A program made the translations under genes and the position numbers. A stretch of 64,000 nt of DNA from the NCBI RefSeq assembly GCF_037975245.1, contig NC_092582.1, positions 11,324,001 to 11,388,000 on the forward strand, given 5' to 3'. Source of the DNA: Apostichopus japonicus. Its lineage: Eukaryota > Echinodermata > Holothuroidea > Aspidochirotida > Stichopodidae. Positions 10,736 through 64,000 of this stretch are shown here, one piece after another (position 1 is the stretch's first letter; each line of letters starts with the position of its first letter). The notes under the pieces are model-generated. The model did no database searches and was not told the DNA's origin. It saw only the letters and a list, made by a program, of their open reading frames with translations.

Positions 10736-12221
10736 CTGAGAAAAGAAAAAAGGATGGCAAATTTAATACAAAACCTTGGCACTTAGTTTGCATATAGTTT
10801 TGTATATAGGGCCTATTTCTGCCTGTTTATTGGAGAGTGATTCAAGAAAAAGGGATGAACTAGCAAGTCTACGTGGATTAAAGTGGCAACAGTCCTTGGT
10901 GATTATTTTGGGTACAAAAACCACCTCTGCTGCAATTCTCACCTACCAGATTTATGTATTGAAAGGATTATCTGGTAGCCCTTAGAAGTTACCTTAAAAA
11001 ACGATCAATAATTTTCCAAATAAGTTTTCAAAATATGAGAATGCTAATGTTGCGTTTGACAAGAAACAATTTTGTAATCGTTTAGGATGGATATTTCAAT
11101 ATACTTTAAACAGTACATAGAGAATGTGACGTCATCTTCATAAATGCAGATTACGGTGTAACACAAGATAAGTTTGAACAGCAGACTCTTCGTTGTTTAA
11201 ACATCGCGCTGTCCGGCTCCAATGCGAAGAATGTTCACATATAGGCTACTCTAACGTTTACAATCGGGCAGTTCTGCAAAGCCTAAGCTTCTCGGTACTA
11301 CATTCTGCTCTGACATTGATTCCGCCAAGTTTCATCTTAAGATGTTCCACATACTTTTCAAGCTTCCTTTTACTGAAAAGTTGATCCATGAATTTTATTT
11401 CAGCGACTTCGTAGAACAGTGTATGAACTGTAGTTTGAGTGTGAGAGTGTATTATGTGCACGCTAAATATATATATACTGTACGTAATATATCATAGGCA
11501 ATCGCCTGTGCTATCGTCTGCTTGTTTACTGCTATTCCACTCAAAATTTGACCAATTTATCTAGATCTACTAGCCTATCTTTTGGCTTGAGTCTTAGACA
11601 AAGACAATTTTTAGGTCTAAGTGACAATACAGTAGCCTATTCATGCATTCAGGAACCGATGGTGTAGCCACAACAGCATAATAGTTAATACATCGGACGT
11701 AGCCTAGCCTAGCTTTAGTATTTCTCTCCATATTACTAGACTCCGCATATGCTACGGACGCCGAACCAACCTCCTTTAAGGGTATACTGCAATGTCTCTT
11801 GTATAGTAGCTAGGATATGTATATCCCTAGTTCCGTTTCGCCGAGGTTTTGTCTTTTTAAAGGAAACGTGATGACGAGTTCGCATAACTAGTACTTGGTG
11901 GAATCGATACATCCACAGTAGCGTAGGTCAATTCTCTTAGGATATGCTGTTTCGTTATACTGTAGCCTAACGGCAATCTGACTCAGAAATTCAGAACTCT
12001 TTGGTCATTTTGCGGAAATAATGAATATGAGTAACCACCGTCAAAAGTGATCACCAATTTGATATTCTAACCTCAGTTAGCTGGGTTCATAAAGAAAACG
12101 TGCACGATTCCAAGGTTCCAAATTGGTCAAAATCCAGCAATACTGAAGCATCTCGTTCGAAATTCGTTCAACTTTGTTTTGGTAAAAGGCGCCCTCTGTC
12201 GAATGGACCATTCACAAAATC
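10736..12221. other. Upstream region of the POT1-like gene
   Basis: There is no supported coding exon. It probably contains the missing 5' exon or promoter of the POT1-like gene, but I see no decisive TATA box, CpG island or splice-flanked ATG. It is unique sequence of ordinary composition. Confidence 0.4.
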
Positions 12222-13428
12222 ATACCTAGGATGGGTGGCGCTCTTTTGGTTTCTCTCTAAGTTTTCATGGTTGTATCATACCTCGTTTTTCGTGGTTAAA
12301 ATAAAATTTCAAATTCATATCTTCTTGGCAATTCATATGAATTTTAACGAATGGAATTTGCAGCCAGAAAAGCGTTTTCTGAAGCTTTGGAACCTTTCAT
12401 ATGCATCCTGAAGGAAACTTTAAATCTGTCACTTTTTGGCCCAGATTTGACAATTTTGTAAGGCTTATGAATTATATTGCACTAAATCACCACTTTTTAT
12501 TACTTCCTAAACTAACACGTTTGATGAGTGGAGCCCTTTTGGTTTCTCTCGAGGGAACTAAAGTTGGATCTTAAGTCTTTTTTTCATGTATAAAATATAA
12601 TTTCAAAGTTCATATAACTTCTTGGCATTTCATATAAGTTTTAAAGGAGTCCTTCATGGCAAACTACTTTTGCCGCGAGAGGAGCGTTGTCTGGGCGTTG
12701 GGAACCATTCATTTACAGCTTGAAGGAAATTTGAACACTGTCATCAGGCGCGTATCCAGGGTTTTCAAACCCGGGGGCGCGAATTACTATCTAAGCGGAG
12801 CGCCATCATCGGTTGGCGCGCAGCGTACAAGAAAATTTCTTGTTTTGAAACCCCCCAGATCACCGGAAACGGCACTTCTCGGGCTTGAAATGACCAACCA
12901 GATGTACACTTTTTGCCTGAGAACCAAGTATTTCCTAATAGTTTTTTCCATCCATAACCTTTTTGAAGATTGTCAACCCGGCACACATCATGTTCGACCT
13001 GATCGCATCTCCTGTGGGTCTTTGCTTTTGTAGGTGATCCTACGTCGCGGCCCACAATACCCGTCAGCCCCACTTTTCAAGGTTTTAAGCCCCATATTTG
13101 TTCAGAATTTGAAAATTCACATTTCTCGTGAATAAACTCACTTCAAAACATACCCATAATCTGGTACAAAATTTCATCTATGGACAACCAATATAAAAAA
13201 AAACTTCCTTCAACCCCTAACAGACCGGTCAAAATTGCACGAGTAGAGGGAAGTGTGATGTAGAATGTTGGTCAGAAATTTTCGAAAATTCAGACACAGT
13301 TAATTTATTGGTGTACAAATATTAAAACCTGTTATAACGGCTATTATAAAACTTGTTTGAAGGAAATGAAAAATAGCAGATATTTCCGAAACCGAACACT
13401 ACACACATAGGCGTAGGAGGCGCGGCGG

Positions 13429-13812
13429 CAGTGGCGGAGCTAGGGGTATTGGTCAGGAGTGGCGAGAATGGTCTGAAGGGGCGCTTTCGACACTATCTAA
13501 GCGGAGCGCCACCACTGGTTGGCGCGTAGCGTACAGAAATTTTTGAGTATAGATACTCCCTAGATCGCAGGAAATGACTCTTTCTGGGCCTGGCTAATTT
13601 GCAGATAAACGAAGAATAAGGTGTCATCGCCAAATTACACCAACAAAATGTGACAAATGTCAATAAGTAGATGAGAGCGCAATAAAAAAGTCAATAATCT
13701 AAAATAATCAAAAAGTGGTAAAGAGCTGAAAAAGGCGCCAGCAGTCCATTTGAGTCCGTCAGGGTGGGGGGGGGGCATCCGCCCCCCTGACCATATGGAC
13801 GCTCCGCCACTG
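13429..13812. mobile_element. hAT-like MITE, 384 bp, perfect 8-bp target duplication
   Basis: The terminal inverted repeats are CAGTGGCGGAGC and GCTCCGCCACTG. CGCGGCGG is present on both sides (13421-13428 and 13813-13820). An 8-bp duplication and CAG...CTG ends are typical of hAT elements. It is nested in the larger transposon and non-coding. Confidence 0.87.
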
Positions 13813-14168
13813 CGCGGCGGGGGTGCAGGCCCTAATTCGCCATTACTAATGTAAAAGAGAGTTTTGACATAATTGGACCTCCATGCTTTTTATACATCTA
13901 CATGAGACATGTCGTTGTTTACATTAGCATCCCGCGGTATACTGCGCAATTTTAACGGACCGTACGGTACATGATGGCATGCGATGTAATAACCGATGCT
14001 TGCTTATATGATATTGACATGAACACGTTGAACGCGCGCTTTGCGGGCGAAAATTTTTGGTTATTTTTTCAGGCAAGTCGGACAGTTTTGAGGCTTTTCA
14101 TCCTGGAACGCCATTTTCATGCTCACTGATATGATGTGATATCTGCTGTTTGCGTTACAAATTCGAAC

Positions 14169-14505
14169 AGGCGCGTAGCGAGGAATTTGCCAAGGGAGGG
14201 GCGAAGCCTGTAGGCAAATTATCTAAGCGTAGCGCCATCATAGGTTGGCGCGAAGCGTACAAGAAAATTTTGGCCGAAATGCCTCCCAGATCGCTGGAAA
14301 TGGCACTACCCAGGACCATTTGTTAGCGCGAAGCGTACAAGCAAATTTTGGCCGAAAATGTCTCCCAGATCGCTGGAAATGACACTTCCCAGGCCTTGTA
14401 AGTTGCCTCTAAGCACTTTCTATTTTGAAATTACTTAGCGATATCATTTAAAAAATGCTGAATGGGGGGGGGGGCGGGCGGTCGCCCCCATCCCAAAATG
14501 CGTCA
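14169..14505 (+). mobile_element. Copy of the CAGGCGCGTAGC MITE family with internal duplication
   Basis: It begins CAGGCGCGTAGCGAGGAATT and matches, in opposite orientation, the element at 30098-30384 through TCTAAGCGTAGCGCCA and the CTTGTAAGTTGC segment. A roughly 75-bp internal segment (GCGCGAAGCGTACAAG to CAGG) is present twice. The right terminus is degraded. Confidence 0.7.
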
Positions 14506-15215
14506 TGTTCCCCGACGACACGGTCTAGTTCGAGACTAGCCACAGTTGGTTTCATATTCTGTACACGCGTTATGATAGACCATATATAGTATATATATAG
14601 ATCATTAGTGAGAGAGGAAAATGGAAACGTCAAAAAATGGAGTTGTCGGTGTAAGGGGTAAGGTGAGTCACACTTTTACGAAATCATTGATCCGTCACTG
14701 GCTACCCTTCAGCGCTGTAATGATGTCACTGTTCCTCTTTCTCTTCCCGGTGTCTTCGCGTTTTGCTTTTACTCCCTCTTTTTCTCCTTTTTCTCTCTTT
14801 CTTCTTTTTCTTTTCCCTTCCTTCCTCTCCTTCTCCTCTTTTTTCCCCTCTTTTTTCCTTTTTTCTTCTCTTTTTTTCTCTTCTCTTTTTCTCACCCGGG
14901 GGGCGCGCGCCCCCAACGCCCCCCTGGATACGCACCTGGTCATTTCAGGCCCAGATTTGATAACTTTGTAACCTTACGTAGGGTGGGTGGCGCCCTTTTG
15001 GTTTCATGGTTATAATAGTTGTATTATAATCTCGTTTATCAATGAATAAAAAATCAACTTTATATCTTCTTGGCATTTCATGTAAATTTTAAATGACTAA
15101 ACTTTCATGGAATACCACTTTTGCAGCGAGAGAAACGTATATGCTGAATCCTTTCCATAGACATCCTAAACGAAATTGGAATACTAATTTTTGCTCGAAT
15201 TTGACAATTTGTTTG

Positions 15216-17628
15216 TAACTAGGTACAACCTGTCAATGTAAGTTACTGTACTGTAAATTAAATATTGAACAGATGCATGAGTTAAATGTCATAATGATGC
15301 AAAGCTAAGTAGCCGCCAAAATACCACAATAGATGATCACAAAATAAAGCTATTCAAATATAATAATTTATTTATTCATTTTAGTCGAAAATTAATTACT
15401 ACATCTCATCCTTCCTGCATGTAACTCATTGTGACAATGTTCTTACTTCGTTAAATGTACTGAAATACAGGAAATAAATAAGGAAAAGGAAAGGAAAGGA
15501 AAATGAAAGGAAGTAACTTGAAATATTTCAAAAATAAGCCTGATTTAATTTATAGTACGTTGTATAGTGTTTGTAGGCAATTTAATAATGGTAACATATA
15601 GGAAGTTATTATGCCTCCCCATTTTATTTTTTCAATAATTATACTATTAAGTTTTGTTCATAATTTATAAAAGATAACAATATTTCTTCCAGACATTTCT
15701 CTTAAAACAAACAAACGCTATTTACATGATGATAATCAAATTTATATAAACAAATCTTTGTTTCATTTACGAAAACATAAAAATGAAAGCAACGCGTCTC
15801 TGAGCCAGACTGGATACAGAGATTAAATCAAAATATTTAACCTTTTCAAGAAAGTCTCCCCAGATGTGAGCCAGGGCACGAAAAACTTAACAACTTGATC
15901 CAACCAGCTCTCCACACCAATCCCCTTATACTTTGCGACCAAACCACGTGATCATGACGGTGTTTCGTCACGTGATGTTTCACGAGGTTTCGAAAGAGAG
16001 TTAGTGTAGTGGAGAGTACAGTAACTTAGCGTACTGTGGTGTATAAATATATAGCTGCAATGGCTGAAACCACAGCTGCCATGTTTGAATTACTTTCTTC
16101 AAGAGCAATTTTTTCCCACATATAGTCTCGACGAAACCAGCTAAAATGTTTAAAGTCGAATCAGGAAACTTCGTTTATATATATAATTCCCAGGGAGTCT
16201 CCTACCTTGTTATGTCTTTTTAAGACTTTATAGGAGATTTCCTTTCCCATTGTACACAATTGGCGATAAAACAAACACATAAATAAATGAATATATATTC
16301 TCGAGGCACTTACACGAACTGTTTCATCGATTTACCGGAATTACATACACCGTAAAGTCTTTTACAAATGATAAATCTATTTCTGGTTGGTGGAAAGTCA
16401 TCAAAGTAACGATATGATCACGAAGTTGAATTGATAAAACTAAACCACAGAGCAAAATCAAAGATTTCATCATTAACCTTTGACCTTTAAAGGAACGCTG
16501 TTTTTTGGGGGGTTTTTTCATCGTGAAGTTACCATATGCTACTTATATACTTCTAGGGCCTACCATCTTGGGTCAGAGATGGAGGCGAGATCTTCAAAAT
16601 GTGCAGTGTAAACTATGTATCCTTAATCATTCTTTTCTTTATTGCATAGTAACTTAATTCATTTAGCATAATATAGTTTTACATATAACTTAAACATAGG
16701 CCTTTGTCCCTATCCTAAAATGTATCAGCTGTAAAAGAAAGAAAATATGGAAAAAAGTACGAAAGACGAAAGAAAGAAAGAAAAAGTCTGATATTTAACT
16801 ATTAATCGTGTTACATAAGCTTCCTTCTACCCGCTGCCACAGAAGTTTGGAACGCCGTCCCAAAAATTCTGTAATTTACAAATGCGATTAATATTCCTCT
16901 ACAGCGATCAGAGTTTCTTCTACCATAAACAGTGGTACAGTCCACAGCCTCTACGTAAAGTTATCAGATTTCAATGGTCCAACAATTAATTTAAGCAGAT
17001 GGCGTAGGCACAACCTATAATTATTCAAATAACTAAGTAATTGGAAACTTCGTTCAAGTTTAAGCTGCATTTTTGAGTTATTTGTATCGTCATATTACTT
17101 TGGCCAAGCCTTGTTATACCCACTCACGTTGAGATACATCGCATATCCATTGAGGAAACAGATGTGGATTTTTGCCAACACTTATTTAACTTTTTAAAAG
17201 CAAGTCTCTAACTAATTGGAAAATCTCACAAATTTAATGAAATGCTCATGATGGTTTTTTGTTGTCTGCTTTCATAGCGCGCTCCTGGTGAAATGTTGGT
17301 AGCCTAAAGTAACATTTTTTGTGTGTAATAATCTGCTCATTAACGTTTACAATATTCATGATTTGAATTTTTTTTGTTATCAATTCGACATGTTTCCAGA
17401 AGCAGCTTCACACTTGCATCGTATGTAAAAATAAACATGAAAATGATTGCATAAAAAGTTAATATAATATGATAGGAAGACAAAAGAATATTGAATATCT
17501 GGCTAAATAGAAACAACTTATGGTTATTTTGTTCGAAACTCTTTCGAGGTCACTGTTGAGATATTCGAAAGGGAATGGGGAGGCTGCGGGCGGGGGGAGG
17601 GGGGCGGTGTTGTCGACTTCGTACGCTG
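15216..17628. other. AT-rich intergenic region and probable 3' UTR of the MUC4-like gene
   Basis: There is no supported gene. The part below 17629 should contain the 3' UTR of the MUC4-like gene. A minus-strand AATAAA (TTTATT at 16638-16643) is one possible poly(A) signal about 1 kb past the stop. I cannot confirm its use. Confidence 0.4.
15945..16050 (+). promoter_or_regulatory. Possible promoter-like cluster: two CACGTG boxes and a TATA-like box
   Basis: CACGTG occurs at 15945-15950 and 15969-15974, and TATAAATA at 16042-16049. No convincing coding exon follows on the plus strand, so this may be coincidental. Confidence 0.2.

Positions 17629-64000
<46,372 letters not shown>

Larger units (their letters stand above)
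12745..14938. mobile_element. 2.2-kb TIR transposon, non-autonomous, with 5-bp target duplication
   Basis: The left end is CAGGCGCGTATCCAGG; the reverse complement of the right end is CAGGTGCGTATCCAGG. GTCAT flanks both sides (12740-12744 and 14939-14943). The insertion splits a tandem copy whose intact sister shows the unoccupied order (CTGTCAC then TTTTGGCCCAG), fixing the borders. No transposase frame is seen. The interior has G-rich hAT-like segments, a nested MITE and a long pyrimidine tract (14764-14890). Confidence 0.8.
12222..15215. repeat. Three tandem copies of a roughly 300-bp sequence
   Basis: Copies start near 12222, 12525 and 14975 with GGGTGGCGCTCTTTTGGTTT or close variants. 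They share CTTCTTGGCATTTCATAT and, near their ends, GGCCCAGATTTGACAA. The middle copy is interrupted at 12745-14938 by a transposon. Its remainder resumes at 14944 with TTCAGGCCCAGATTTGATAA. Confidence 0.82.

Noticed and set aside
12656-13073. Overlapping 125- and 102-residue frames
   Set aside because: They cross the transposon border and hAT-like MITE sequence; no domain or splice support.
14621-14971. Phe/Leu/Ser-rich and Lys/Glu-rich frames
   Set aside because: They are translations of the pyrimidine-rich tract at the right end of the 2.2-kb transposon.
16324-16521. Minus-strand frame with a signal-peptide-like start (MMKSLILLCGLVLS)
   Set aside because: It is short, has no supported partner exon, and does not fit the phase or type of the downstream POT1-like gene.

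Overview
The window is animal nuclear DNA: AT-rich, intron-dense, and crowded with microsatellites, minisatellites, small DNA transposons, a tRNA-derived SINE and a Penelope-like retroelement. The gene families and repeat types suggest a marine invertebrate, perhaps a deuterostome such as an echinoderm. This is inferred from gene content only; species cannot be read from the window. Nearly all real coding sequence is short minus-strand exons with GT/AG borders. I assembled these by reading frame, splice phase and domain order. Most long open frames here are tandem repeats or shadows.

Gene 1 (minus strand, about 10.7 kb down to 662, 3' end outside the window) is a POT1-like telomere single-strand DNA-binding protein. 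Exons at 7110-7221, 6147-6289 and 5591-5731 encode the first OB fold. Exons at 4737-4918, 3168-3294 and 1897-2063 encode the second. Two departures from the vertebrate layout stand out. Four in-phase upstream exons (10735-8452) add an N-terminal part with OB-fold character. After the second OB fold, an exon at 662-819 repeats the first exon of that fold, with the same phases and about half its residues identical. The intron after exon 4737-4918 holds a tandem array made from that exon's own 3' end, so it carries about twelve copies of its 5' splice site.

From 10.7 to 17.6 kb is intergenic. A roughly 300-bp sequence occurs there three times in tandem. The middle copy is split by a 2.2-kb transposon with terminal inverted repeats, which itself contains a hAT-like MITE with a perfect 8-bp target duplication.

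Gene 2 (minus strand, from beyond 64000 down to the stop codon at 17629) is a very large MUC4-like membrane protein. I place 47 exons with consistent phase, 7318 coding bases in the window. The order is EGF, NIDO, AMOP, VWD, beta-sandwich-like linker, MUC4-type EGFs, 22 consecutive mainly calcium-binding EGF domains, a divergent SEA-like module, two EGFs, a SEA domain, an EGF with a short repeated stalk, one transmembrane helix and a Ser-rich, Lys/Glu-rich cytoplasmic tail. It is MUC4 order with a fibrillin/Notch-like EGF rod inserted before the membrane-proximal part, which suggests an adhesive or barrier protein at the epithelial surface.

Gene 2 introns contain a 5'-truncated Penelope-like element with GIY-YIG remnants and a 15-bp target duplication close to a splice donor, a second Penelope terminus, two hAT-like MITEs with 8-bp duplications, two foldback elements, a TIR element, a SINE, (GGA)n, (TCA)n, (CTA)n and (TA)n arrays, and several minisatellites. 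No rRNA gene, functional tRNA gene, CRISPR array or prokaryotic feature was seen.
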